This document shows, one piece after another, positions 1-12,300 of a DNA stretch of 64,000 nucleotides. The translations under genes were made by a program, and so were the position numbers. Where the stretch lies: assembly GCA_003116995.1 (NCBI GenBank), contig BDSL01000016.1:372001-436000 (forward strand). Direction: 5' to 3'. Position 1 is the stretch's first letter. Each line of letters opens with the position of its first letter. Below the pieces are notes generated by a model that was not told the origin of the DNA, searched no databases, and worked only from the letters and a program-made list of their open reading frames with translations. This DNA is from Yamagishiella unicocca. Lineage: Eukaryota; Chlorophyta; Chlorophyceae; Chlamydomonadales; Volvocaceae.

Positions 1-3000
1 CCAGCGTCATCGCCGCAGCCGCCTATTCCAAAAGAGGAGCTCGTGCCTCCGCCTCCGCCGCGGCCTGCCGCCGCTCCGGGCAGTGGCCGGTGCGCCTTGA
101 ACCATGAGGCGCAGTGCAACAGCACGGCAGCCTGGTCGCTATTTAGGTGAAATCGGGCTATGTGGGCGCGGGCGATAGCGGCGGGGTCGAAGCTGATTTG
201 TGACGAGGCGCTCTCAGCGGTCTCGTTGGCCCCAGCTGCAGTGGCCGCTGGCCGAGCATCGATCCGCGGCCGTTTGAAAGGGACAGGAGCCTCGACGGCT
301 CCCCCTCCGCTGCCGTGCAACGCGGCAGTAGCAGCAGTCGATGCAAGGTCGAGCGGCTGGTCTGGCGGGTGGAGGGACAGCATGTGACGTAACATCGGGA
401 GGGGCAGGCTGGGGCCGGCCGCAGAGCCAGCAGTTGGCGGTCCGAGGCCTCCCAGCAGCTGCACCATTTGCACCTCGGATTGGACATCAGGGCCACGCAA
501 TGCGAAGACGGCCTGAGACCTGCAGGGGAGAGCAGAGACAGCAGGCGCCGGTTGCCACTGCTTTCCGCCGCAGCATCGCCGCTGCAGCGTTGCCGCCGCC
601 GCAGCGATATACCAGCGGACCAACTGGAAACCTCTGGGGCGTATGAGCGGCAAGGTGTCATCAAGCCGAGGTCCTTGCCACATGGTTAGACCCTCACCTC
701 GTGTTTCCTGGTGGGGGCACAGTGAGCATCTCAACTTCGAACTTCCCGTCCCGGTCGGGTCCGTGCCAGAGGCTGCGGCACACCGCCCGCCAGCCGCCCG
801 CTGACCCCGGCCGCCCCGCCGTGGCGCACTGCCCCACTCCACTGCCTTGCAGCAGCGGGCTGGAGCTGATGACCCACAGGTCGTGCCGCCTGCAGGTGGA
901 GAGGGCCACAGGGGGGAATTGAGGGATCAGCGGGCTCCTGCGCAGCTGTGTAACCGTGGGTACGATGGCGGGCGCTGGGTAGCTAGGAAGGCTGCGATAT
1001 GGGACAGCATATTGATTTGCCCTTGGTTCTCGTACAGTAATAATTCGATGCAGCTACTGCTCCGCAACTTCCTGCCGTGCGCTGCCCCTTTTTGGTCGGC
1101 CCCTGAGTCAAGGGATATACACGGATCCCCTCCTGCCCGCATGGAATGGAAGCCCCAGGGTCTCATGTCACCAGCGCACCTCGTGTTTTTCAGGCGGCTG
1201 CGGGCTGACGGCACCGTCAGGTAGTACGACACCTTTGGTCCGCTCCTGCTTGCCGCATCGCCCTCCTCCTCGTCGTCCTCCGCGCCTCCCCCGCCCCTCC
1301 CCCGCTTCTTCTTGCCGCCGCCTTGGCCAGCGCCGTCGCGGTTGACCCAGCACGCCAGAGTGCAGGAAGCAAAGTAAGGCACGTGGCATGGCTGACAAGC
1401 GCGCTCGATCTCCGCCGCCTGCGTGACCGGTGGCAGGCGGGTGAAGCCCCCGCCAGAGCTGGCGGCGGGGCCATTCGCGGCGGGCTGCGGCCCTTGCCGG
1501 CCATGCTGTCCAAACTGGTTATGCCTGGGTTGATCCGCTCGCACACCGCGCGGCCCAGCTTGCTGCAGTGCTTGCGGAGGCAGCCCACCGCCAGGCCGGC
1601 CACTTCCGCCGGCCGTTGGCACCGCGCTGTTGAGGATACGCCGTACGATTCCGTACAGCTGCTGGACCGGCTCCGCCAGGCGCAAGTTGATTTCTTCCGT
1701 TAAGGCGCTGACCATGGTTGTCCTGCGGCGGGGTCCACGACGTGGCGCGACGTGTGAGGTCCGGGCACTAAGCCCCCATGCAGGGATGCATGGCTACGGG
1801 CCGAGAAATGCACGCTTACTTGTCGTCGCAAGCTCAAAGCTGTCAGGGCACAATACAAGCGTGTACCTGACGAAAGCGTTTTGAACGTAAGCGTTTTCCC
1901 TTCCAGTACAAGCGTGTCAGGTCCTATGTTTGGGGAGTAGAACGAGATTCCCTGAGGGCGCTTCTGGACGACTCGTGTACGATGGTGACACCACGTAGGC
2001 TAGAGTGACGCGCCGGCGGTGTGCTCTGATGTTAGGCCACAAGCAGTGGGGACCATTGCAACCGCAACCCAGCCACTTGCTCAGCCGCCCTCTCAGCCTA
2101 CCTGTAGTGTTCTGCTCCTGTGAAGCGGGAGGGTATGGCCACAAGCCGCCGCGGGACCCCCGGCTGCTCCAGGGGCGGCAGTGTCAGCGCTCCGAAGCCG
2201 CTGACGCCCCAGTTGCCACCGGCAGCCCCATGTCCGGGTTGGCTCGCACCAGCAGACGCAGTACAACCCACTCCACTGTTTGTACACCAGCCAGACGCGG
2301 ACTTGTGGGCCGGGTTGGGTGCGCTGGAAGCAACAACTGGGGCTGGACCGTTGGGCGTGTTTAACGTCGCCGCCGTGCTGACTTGCCGCGGCGCAGCCAC
2401 GGGTCCTGTCCTGGATGGCGCCGTCACACTCGTCGCCGCTTGCGGCGCGATCCATCGGGCGCGCGCCGCCGCTACCTTTCCCGCCACCGTCACGGGCGCT
2501 CCGCCACCGGCAACATCAAAGCCTGGACGCGCCCAGGCGCCACCACCGCCGGGCACACTGGCAGAGGGCACCCCGGCGTGCCCTGCTGCGCCATCAGGCC
2601 TCCCCGCTCCTGATGCTGTCACTGCTGCTGCTGCCGCAGCCACTGCAGGCAAAGACCCTTTGCGCAGCGCATCATGCCCCTGGACAGCGCCGCCACGCGC
2701 AAGGGACCCACTTCCGGCACTGCCGTCGTCGAACGCGTCCCAGTCATCCCCGGGCGCGGCTCGCGTGTTCCCATGCGTTGGCTTCGCCATCAAGCCGCTG
2801 GGCGCGCCGGAGGCGGCGGCGACCAGTCCTGGAACACGGTGGGCGGTCGCTTGACTTCCGCCGCCCGGAATTCCTGTTCCAGCAGCCCTGCCCGTACCCA
2901 AAGTCCCTTCGCTGATTGAAGCGCCTGCATCGTCCGGGGTTGCCCCGTCCAGACCCCAGCGACGTCTAGCGGAGGCCACCTGCTGAGCTGATCTGCTGTC

Positions 3001-4510
3001 ACTACTGGGGTCCTTTGGGCCGCGGGCCCCTGGAGCCACTGCCGCAGGTTCGCCAAACCGCGCCCATCCCGCATGCCCCTCCCCTGCGGCCGGCTGGGCG
3101 TCCTGGCCCACTGTCCGTAGGGCACCGTCGGTGGCAGCGTGCACGCCACAAGCGCTGCTGTGGTTGACGTTTGCGGCGCTGCCGCCGTGGACGCCGGCGC
3201 TGCGTATGTTGCGATTGCCCTCCCTGGACTGGAGTTCATCTGGGTCATCGAGATTGACATCAAACCCGGACCAGAAGTCGTCGTCTCGATCCCGTTTCTG
3301 CAAACACGGCTGCGGCTGCTTCTGGGCCTGCGGTTGTCGCAGCTGCCGCAGGGGTTGCTGCAGCTGCAACTGCTGCTGTGCAGCTGGCGGTTGATGTTGA
3401 CGATGACGTTGGTGACAACCAATATCGTTGCGCGAAGGGTCGCTTGCTGACGTGTCCCAGCCCGTTGTGCTCGTTATCAGTTGCCCGGGCTGGAGCAGCG
3501 ATGCGTTGGGTGCTAACAGGCCACCGCGGCTGCTGTTGCCAGCCCATTTGTCACTGCTAGTGCTGACACAGCCACCCGCGGCCATACGAGTTGGTGCAGA
3601 TGCGCGCGCTGGAGGTGACTCCGGCGCTAAGCCCATCAAGGCAAGGATGTCATCGTCTGGTCAAAACAGGAAGAGGGCGTCAAGCGGTTAGACTGCTAGG
3701 GCGGGTCAGGTTGCCATCTGTGAGTGAGTTTGGGACAGGGATGTAAGACGCACCTGTGCGGACTGCTGACGCAACTCCAGATCCCAGATCGGTACTGCTG
3801 CATATCCTCTGTTCCGGTCTGGTGTTGCGCTGCCCCCAAGGCTCGCGTTCCGCTTCCTTTGGGTAGTATTGCGCCTGGTTGTCATGTGGGTCTTGCTGTT
3901 GACCGTTTCGTGGGTTCCAGAACTGGCCGTTAGGATGGGCTGCGCCCGACTGTAAGGGAGCTTGCGGCAGTGCATGCTGGCGCGTCGGGATTGGGACACT
4001 GTGCTGTGCCGCCGGCGGCCTTGCAAGGGGCTCTGCACTCAAATCCCTTTGCGCCGTGGTTTCCATTGCCCGTGCGTTGATCGGCTTGGGCGGCGCGAAT
4101 TGTGGGCCGCCGCGGCGTCCTAGCACAGGCGCCACGCTGCGCAGCCCAGGCACTGCTGCCGGTTTTACAGCATCCGGAATTGTCGACGCCGCTGCCTGTT
4201 TTGGAACAGCATGCGAACCTGAGCTGCTTGCGCCAACGGCTGGGCGCCTTGAGGCGTCGGCCAGGCCTACAGGCAGCTCGGACGGGTCGCATGGCTCATC
4301 TACGACCACCAGCAGGCCCCCGAACGACTTTATTGGATCATCTGATGAAGCTTGAAGTGCCTCCGCTGGCAAGCGAACACCCTCTTGGAGCTGACGACCC
4401 TCAGCGTCGTAGAGCGTGCTCAGTCCTGCCTTACAAATAAGGAACCCGTCCTCCCACGTTTTCCGCTTCTTAACTAGATGCTTAGTGTAAAGGCATTTAT
4501 GGTATTCCAT
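1..4510 (-). CDS. ZGRF1: ZGRF1-type DNA helicase (5' part, runs off left edge)
   Basis: Model: complement(join(<1..519, 613..633, 698..889, 1180..1722, 2102..3656, 3754..4510)); every splice phase closes and about 1,195 residues are visible. The N-terminus has the DUF2439/Mte1-type domain (YTKHLVKKRKTWEDG, then LYD and LLVVVDEP). A long low-complexity linker follows in the second exon. After it come blocks that match the region before the helicase core of ZGRF1 as I know it: EEINLRLAEPVQQLYG, CHVPYFASC, KVSYYLTVP, RHDLWVISS, and near the edge the Q-motif-like HLNSDQAAVLLHC. The SF1 helicase core itself lies outside the window. Known family members (ZGRF1, yeast Mte1) act on D-loops and crossover control in homologous recombination. 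I see no GRF zinc finger between the two domains. One exon is only 21 nt. The start is the ATG at 4510, because the conserved domain begins there. Confidence 0.82.
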
Positions 4511-5680
4511 TATCGAGAAACGTCTGCGTGAGTTGCCTGCCCAGCGTCGCTGAGCCTCGCTGAGCGACCGTGCATAACCTCGTGTGTCAGCGATGGCTCG
4601 GTCTAACCTTTCGCGTTCGCATCGTCAAATAGTTTAGTTGGCGCAGAGCATGACGGCAATGAAAATGGTGGGGAAACGGCTTTCCCATGTTGCCGCCAAA
4701 TTTGCACGGCAGCTGTTAGCTCGTCCAAGCGTTTGTCATTCCGCCGATTAGCCTCCGATTGCTTCAGGGTGCAGGGAGATCATAGGATTTCCACAAAGCG
4801 CTTATCGTCAGCTGCAGTCATTATTTTTTCTTCTCGGCGCCTCCGCTTTCCTCCGGGATGAAAATACCACAAGTTGTCCCACGCTGACTTCTGCTACAGC
4901 GCACACTAGGGTAGTACATGAACTCAGAAGCCTGGGTGCGTCGGTTTGACAACTTTGTAATGGACGTGGCCTTTTGGTGGCTCGTAACCTTCCCGAAAGG
5001 AACCTTGCCGACCTTTCGGTCACGAAAGGGCATGCTCATCTCAGCGAATAGCAGCCGGCAATGATCAGACCCACCTGGCCGATATGCGCGCGTTCCCGCT
5101 TCTCGTTCAAAAGCGCAGATTATGTGACGCGGCCGACATCAGGGAAAGTTGGGTGCGTACTGCTGGTGTCGTAAGCCTGGGTCAGCCATGTAAGAGCAGA
5201 TATCATTAGGCCAACGAACCACAAACACGATCTGGGTCGGCTTGCTTGCCGAAGCGACAGGGTGGACGTGGAACAAACGACAACAAGAGGTCCTCAGTGT
5301 CAGGCGATGTGCCCGATGGTTCTACCTCTTGGTCTGGAACCCACTGTAACCGTTACAACAAAAAAAGAGGTAATCTGTCAGTTTGCACGTGTTTTTCTGT
5401 TGTTACAGGCACTTGTAGCCTTAAAGCGTGCAAACTTAGGCCACCCGAATTGCCAGGTGAAAACGTGCACCCATTCTAGTATGGCGCTAAAAGGAGAAGC
5501 CCACAAATGAAAAAATGGCATAATAACAGTACGATGGCCGATTAGGTACCGTTGCGGCTTCCTGGCGGTCGCCCATCAATGGAGCTCACGCCTATTCCCT
5601 TTTCGGGAGTAAAGGGCTCCCTCCTTGCCCATTCGCATGGAAGCCTCCTGACCACGCACTAGTGTCTCCAAACGCGGCGG
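4511..5680. other. Spacer: ZGRF1 promoter side and SAS6L 3' flank
   Basis: No reading frame here connects to either neighbour. The stretch holds the upstream region of the ZGRF1-like gene and the 3' flank of the SAS6L gene. A TTACA at 5403-5407 (TGTAA on the minus strand) could be the SAS6L poly(A) signal. One arm of a 42-bp inverted repeat lies at 5319-5360. Confidence 0.6.
5319..5360. repeat. Left arm of a 42-bp inverted repeat (dispersed repeat family)
   Basis: This segment is the reverse complement of 6464-6505, base for base as far as I can read. The core is CTTGGTCTGGAACCCACTGT followed by AACCGTTACAAC. Related copies lie at 22751-22785, 22805-22845 and, more diverged, about 19905-19955. 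I see no coding potential. It may be the end of a small non-autonomous element. Confidence 0.75.
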
Positions 5681-8059
5681 TCACGGATAAAACGGTTTCG
5701 GATGGCCGGGCGAGTGCCGCTGGGTGCCCGGCATACGCGGCGGCATCCGCTGCAGCTGCTGGAGCAGGGCCGGGTCCCTAATCCTCACCTGCATGAGGGT
5801 AAGGCAAACATGGCCACAGGCCCATCATAAGCACTTCACAGAAGTCAAGCATGGTACGCGAAGTAACTACAGTTATACGGTTTGCAAGTTATACGGTTCT
5901 TGTTGTGCCGTCGCTCCATGCAACCCTGAACCCTTCCCTGCCAACGACCCACTAACTTACTGCTGCGTTTATATCGGCCAGGCGATTCTGCATCAGGTCC
6001 AGGCGCGCCTTGATCATGTTGTAACGGTAGGTCGCCTGCGCTCGCACCAGCTCCTCACCTGCCGCCACGAACCGGCAGCTCAGCAGCTCCACAAACTTGT
6101 ACTCCATATTCTGTAAAATGCCAGGCGCCACAGTGATGAGGGGTGCCCAGGCATATCCAGTACTTTATGAGAGGCGAAAACGCAGGCATGCGACCCTTGA
6201 ATGCGCAGCAGCAATCGAATAAAGCAGCGCCTGCCTCGCTACCAACCTGGATGAAATCTAGACGGGCCTCCCCTGTGGGGTACATGATGAGGACCGCCAG
6301 ATAGATGTGGGGCTCGCGATTGCACTGATTGAGCATGCGCATCAGAACCGTTGGATACTCATGCAAATCAACCATCAGCCGCTGGATCTCCTGTCGGTGA
6401 TAACATAGTCAGCAGAAGGAAGCAGCTATAAAGGGTCAGCAAGGGCAGGGTGTGCGTTCATCTTGTTGTAACGGTTACAGTGGGTTCCAGACCAAGAGGT
6501 AGAACATGTACAGCATTCCTGGTGTCGTAGGCACGAATAAGCTCGCCACTGGTGTCCGTAAGTACTTCAGGGTTTTGGGCGTCTGGCACATGCAAACGTG
6601 CGGTGGTACGCGGAGCATGAGAAAGCACATCATGACAATGACGGTCCGGCAGCACCCAGCCCACCCCGAGCGTGTTCAGTTGCACGTTCAGTTGCAAACC
6701 CACCTGCATCTCCTTGAAGGACGTCTCGTTTAGCTCTTGGACGTACAGGAAGAATATGTTCGATTCGCTGCAAAGCTCCACCTGCGCACGCAGCAATGAC
6801 ATGGTTAGTGAGCCAGCATCCCTATGGCCGCTGAGTGCCTTTCCGCAATTACATGAGTCCACCAAGTTGCCAACGATACGCGGATGCCTAGTTGCGCATA
6901 TTTGTTGTGGGATGCCACAATAATGAAATTACTGGCCATGCGAACGCCAAAACAAGTTATGGGCTGTCCGCAAGACGCACCCGAACGGCCTTGACTTGAT
7001 CCCCGTCCATCTTTCTTAGGATTTTTACGTGGACAATCTCAAGCGCGCCGACCTTGCATCGGGTATGCATCAGTCATGGCATCGATCATTTGCTTTCCAC
7101 GTGGCCCAGGAGGAGCGCCGTATGCACAGCAGACTTCACAAGATCACGGAAAGTATATCCTACGCGACTTAGCGACGTTGCACACTCTGACTGTGAGCTG
7201 CCATGGACCAGATGCCTCACCAGCCAGCAGCGCGCAGGGTTTGTGGATAGGTTGCACGGAAAGGAGAGCACGCGTGCACCCCACTGATAGCACCTAGGAG
7301 GAGCTTTCCCGCGCAACGGGTATGCACACATGAACATTGCCGCACAGCATGATACCTTTTGGTAACCTGATGTCGACTTCCGTCGAGCTGTGAACAACAC
7401 CATGCCAGTGCACCTACCTCAGTGGGCAGATCCAACGTCACCGCTGACCGCAGCTCGAATGGCACGTCCCGCTCGTCAAACAGCTGAAAGCCATCGACTG
7501 CGGTGCATGTGCGTCACGCAGCGTTTGCTTGTGGCAGCAGGTGGCCCGGCAAACGAGTTGCAGTTGGAATGGCAAGCCGTGGGTTACGTTAAGGCTCACG
7601 CCTTGTGTTTTGTGCAACAACAGTCAACCTCCTCATGTTCCAGACCTGCAACCCCAGCCACTGGACGATCACAAGCGGCGAACATACTCTCATGTGCGAT
7701 CTGGAGCCTACAACACAAGGTGATGGAGCACCTTTCTGCATAACCGTTCGTGAAGAGTCCAAATTATGTACGACATTCCCTATAAGTACAACGACCGTCG
7801 CCACCCCTTTTCAGTCCCTAGCCACACGTAGGCTGCTGGCCTACAGTCCACTGGTGGGCAGGATCCGGCCCCATACGGCGCAATAATCCTTCGACGCTCG
7901 CACGTGTGCGGGGACAGCAAGTTGCGTGACAACCCATGTCCCCATCCCCATAACGTAGATCCTCCAAAGGTACTACATACCTAGGCTCGGGTCCAGCTCC
8001 TCCAGCGCACGATAATCAGGCATTGCCATTCCGCCTTGCTGATATGCAGGATCCTCCAT
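5681..8059 (-). CDS. SAS6L: SAS6-like (SAS6L) centriolar head-domain protein
   Basis: Model: complement(join(5681..5788, 5961..6110, 6247..6390, 6704..6781, 6981..7052, 7418..7497, 7981..8059)); 236 residues, all phases close. After a short acidic start (MEDPAYQQGGMAMPDYRALE) come LFDERDVPFELRS, a strand EIVHVKILRK, NIFFLYVQELNETSF (compare the FFLY strand of the SAS-6 head), RLMVDLHEYPTVLMRML (compare VDF...FP..L..LL in SAS-6), and a helix ending VRAQATYRYNMIKARLDLMQ. The protein then ends in a short Pro/His-rich tail. The long coiled coil of true SAS-6 is missing, as in the SAS6L class known from apicomplexans and trypanosomatids, so the likely place of action is the basal body or an apical microtubule structure. 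It could also be a divergent XRCC4-superfamily head. The start ATG at 8059 is the first in frame after a possible acceptor. Confidence 0.75.
6464..6505. repeat. Right arm of the 42-bp inverted repeat, inside a SAS6L intron
   Basis: Reverse complement of 5319-5360. It sits in the SAS6L intron between the exons ending at 6704 and starting at 6390, so the two arms bracket the three 3' exons of the gene. A transcript across both arms could fold into a long stem. Confidence 0.75.
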
Positions 8060-9392
8060 CTCTGATGTAGCTTCCCAATCTAAGTGCACCTACAGAATGA
8101 CTCCTTCTCGGGTTGTTCCTTCGATTCCTCGCATTGCCGTTACGCAAGTGACGGGTTCCTTTGCCGTAAAGTGAGGCGAAGTCAACAATGCCCGAAAGTA
8201 GCAATCGCAAAAAGACTACATAAATATTGAATTCTGCATCGGTTGGTGGGCTTCCTTGAGAGCAGGTCAGCGGGGTATAAGACTATAGCTATCTCTTGGG
8301 TTTCCTGCAGTCTCTAGAGAAATAACAATATCCTGGATATCGCTTTTGAATAGTATAATGCGTGTGATGCTCGCTATCCTTACAACGAGTCAAATGAGGG
8401 CGTATGCCGTACCGAATGCAGGCCTGACGCGTGTGACGCCTGAGGACCCAGTATTGGCAGCACTCCCAATCAAATGCAGGGCAAGCACTAATAACAAGCG
8501 GTAATAAACTGCCGATAACTGTAGATACGCGGCAATCCGTTTAGCAACTGTCTGTCCACGGTTTCCTCCGCTGTTTTTTCCTCCGCACCTTGCCTCCGCT
8601 AGTTGTGCCCAAGACCCAGCTGGAAGCTGAGAAACGTTAGGTATACGTACGAGCATCTACACACGGACAGAGACGAGAACGGTACAGGAAGCCGAAATGA
8701 GGAGCAAGGCCATACGCGAAAATCGTTGTCGCGTTAACATGTCGGTTCAAGGTAGGTTTGTTGTAACGCACAGATGGTGCGCACATCCCGGTGCACGTAT
8801 CAAACACCGTCACCGAGACAGATGACGGTAACGGCCACGGTCGACAGGCCTCTGCTACTTGGGCCTGTTGCTAACGTAACGACAACGGCCCCCCAGCACA
8901 TTCGCAGAGCCCTCCACTGAAACTTGCGCATCGCTGTAAGGCTGCAAGTAACTGTACAACCCTTATCAACAAAATTGAGTGGTGGCTCCTAATGGGCCAC
9001 CAGCCCCTGCGTGGGCGACTGCAAACGTGTCCTGCACTTTAACCCAACCTGACAACGCAATCGAGGACCCGAAAATGAGTTGGCGCATACCATATCTGAC
9101 GGCCATCGACCTGATGCTGTAAAACACTTCAAAATCGTAGCCACACGATGTGATATAAGCTCCGACGGCATCAGCCGTGCATACGCCCGAGTGCACTGCA
9201 ATGAGCCACGCTGGGCTACCTCAACACCGTAGGCCTCTACTCTGGATGCTAACCTGTGCTAAATGACTGTATTTCCACTGAACATGTAGCCTGGCATAGC
9301 ACCAAGATCTCCAGGAGATGTTTCCATAACTGGCACCATGCCCTCGCTGTATAAAACTTGCATGCTACGCAGTGCTAAAATGGCCATAAATG
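8060..9392. other. Spacer upstream of SAS6L and downstream of the mannanase
   Basis: 1.3 kb with no convincing exon on either strand. It must hold the SAS6L promoter and 5' UTR; an AG at 8100/8099 on the minus strand could be a 5' UTR acceptor. The rest is the 3' flank of the mannanase gene. Confidence 0.5.
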
Positions 9393-12300
9393 CTATCCGT
9401 TAACCAATGGTGCCAGGCCCTTACCAAAGCAGCTGCACGACAACATGCTAAGCAGTGATCCGCGCCCATCTCCTGGCCCAGCCGCCTTTCGGCCGTGGGC
9501 AGCACCCTCGCTCCCGCTGTCACTGCCAGCTACCGCCGGCTCTGAGAGCAAAGAAAGCTGGGCCATGGTCTCCCCATACTGCCGCAAGGCCTCAACGGCA
9601 GCCTCGTCTTGTTGCATGCTGGAATGGGGCCCAGCACAGCCACTGTACAAGCGCATGGCGCTGGAGGCGCTACAAACGCCACCTTCAGCCGCCTCCTGCC
9701 ATCGATCGCCTCGCTGCTGGCCGCCCTCACATTCCTCCACCGCTCCCTGGGGCGCGTGCGCTACCGCAGGCCCGAGTTTGAGCGTGTAGCCATCATAGTC
9801 TGTGAGGAAGCATGTAATCGGTGGCGTTTGCGGGACAGTTTTCTTAGTGGCGAATCCGCAAACCTGCAACACTCCGCCAGCATAGTCGGTACGCATCAAG
9901 GGCATGCACACATCGACCGGCGGCGATGTAGTGAGGTCACGTACCAGGGTACTGCCGCGCCGCCAGAATCCATGCACACACTCCAGCCATCGGACCGCCT
10001 CGTATTGCCAACTTTTTGCAGCAATCCAGGACCTGCAAAACCGTCAAGGTTTACTTTAGTCATGCGCGTCAAGATGCACTGGCAGCGGTGTTGCATGACC
10101 GTCGCTAGCCGTACAAGCCGTTTGTTAAGACCGTTGGAGGTCGCAGTTGGCCTCTAATGGCTCGTTAGAACCTAGCCTGGGTCAGGTAATGCGTGTCATC
10201 AAGTTGCCCATAGCCGCCGGTAGCCTTAACCTTTCCGTGCCCTCTTAGCATCAGGCCATACCGGTATGGCCGCGTAGGTTTGCTATCGATTATCGCGTCT
10301 GATCAGTGCACCATTATGCAGTGAGCATACCCTTTTGTAAGTCGTCTTCCGTTCAGTGATCTCGTCGCCTACTCAGTGATCTCGTCGCCTGCTCTGGTTG
10401 GATTTCCTCTCACTGCGAATGCCGCCCTTTCTATCGGCCGCTAACGTCATTTGCAGACGCTCGTATCCCAGCTTCCCCAGTCCATGCGCTCCGTTCTGCG
10501 TCTATCGCCAGCCACTCTAGAATCCTCACCTCCTTGAACGCCTCCATCCGTCCGAGATTGTAGGCGCAGTCCCGGCCGTGGTAGCTGTTAGGTTCCCGCT
10601 TGCCGAACTCTGCAACGGAGGAAAGCAAAAAGGGAGAGCAATGCTTTTCACAGAAAGCAAACGGGATGTGGGTCCCGTTTAAACCGGACTGACTGAAACC
10701 CGTTAAATTGCGGGGAAATGGACTACGAAAAGGTCGCACTTACGGCTCTTAGCGGCCCTGGCCCATTTCTAGCGTTCATGGCAGCCACAACCAGCCACCC
10801 CGTATGTTTCCGGGAATTTCGTATTGAAGGTTGGCACCATCACCTACACCTGCGTCCGACAACGATCCAACCTGACAGAACTAGAGGCTTGTGCAGGCGC
10901 GGCCCAGCGCACAGGGCAGCGTGACTCCGAAGCCATGCCCGCATGCTCGACCTGCAACCAAACACACCGGGCGTAAAAGCATGCAAGAAGCACACCAGGC
11001 GTAACGGCAAGAATTTTGAATCCCACACCGTCAAGGTGATCGTACCAACTGTAACGGTTACTACTACCAACAAGGTGATCATACCGCATGTACCAGCTGC
11101 GTAGGGGCGGGTTCCACAGACCCTGAGATCGGTTACACAGCACCGTGAGTAAAAGGAGAAAGGCCCCAACATCCCTACCGCCCAGAATTTGTTGAGGACG
11201 TCTCCAGATACCAACCCTTACGTGACCTTGGCTATACGTCTCCTAGCATTGCAGCCTGACCATAGGCGTCGCGCATTGATTCCACTCACTTCAGGCTATC
11301 CCCGCTGGAGTCGAGTGGATACCACTGGTCGGGGTACATGTGGATACTCGCGAAGTCGATCGCAGGGAGCTCGAACACGGCAGCGAAGTCGGCGCCATGG
11401 CTTGCAGCGGACTCGTATGGATTGTTTGCCTGCAGCTCTATTGCGGCAAGGAAAGGCAAAAACAAGTTACTGTCTTCACTGCGCAGCGAATCCCTGGGCG
11501 GCTGCTGACACGCCCACGAATACTCCCGAACTTGCATTCTACCCACCGCGCCGAGCTCAGGGCGGCTTGGGGTCGACAGCGCATTGTGAGCTCACACCTG
11601 GTTTAACATGCGCAGCTGGTAGATCTCGCCTCCTCCCGCACACCAATCCTTACCAGGTGTACTGGGCCCATAGAAGCCCTCGAGGCCAACGGTAATGAGG
11701 TGATTAGGGTCAAGGCCACGCACGAAGTCCGCCGTCGATGCCACCCAGTTCTGCGCCGATGAGAGTTCCACATTTACGAGTCAAACATCATTGTGTCTCA
11801 GGCGACAGCTTCCCGAGGCCTGTAACTCGCGCGCACCTGTAGCATTGCCACGCCGCCAGGACCCTCGCAGCGGGGCTCGTTCGCGAGGTCCCAGCCCAAG
11901 ATGGCGGGGTCCATTGTGTACGGCAACCCCGTAACCGTGTTGACGCGACCCACTACTGCCGCCACCGCGCGCCGGAAGATGGCCTGGCACTGCGGGTCGG
12001 TGTAGAACAGCGCCGTTGGGTAGTTCCTGATCAAGGGCACAGACGCAACGGGCGCGTAGAAGTCGTGGGGCTCGGTAACTGGGAACAAACTAAAATCACA
12101 GCGTGAGCTAGTTTATAGTGTGAGCTAGAAACCTGAAGGGTCTCTGTTCATTACATCTTTTGTCTGCAAATCTAGCAGCCCAAAGCTAAATGGCTCAGAA
12201 AGGATGTGCTGGAAGAAGGGACGGGCAAATTCTGCCCGATTATGTGGGCAGCTGTATGCATTTAATGCGGCCTTACTTGTAGTCGTGGCGTGTCCTGTCC

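Noticed and set aside
1217..1603. Second minus-strand frame with a motif resembling CERINPGITSLDS
   Set aside because: The neighbouring frame connects by phase to both flanking ZGRF1 exons and carries the conserved blocks, so this one is a shadow.
2098..2100. In-frame stop at the end of the long second ZGRF1 exon, which would make a 770-residue protein
   Set aside because: A good donor (ACAG|GTAGGC) lies just before the stop, and splicing to 1722 keeps frame and restores the conserved EEINLRLAE region.
11041..11075. GTAACGGTTAC near a possible copy of the dispersed repeat in a mannanase intron
   Set aside because: Only the short palindromic core matches; the GTGGGTTCCAGACC part is missing, so I do not count it as a copy.
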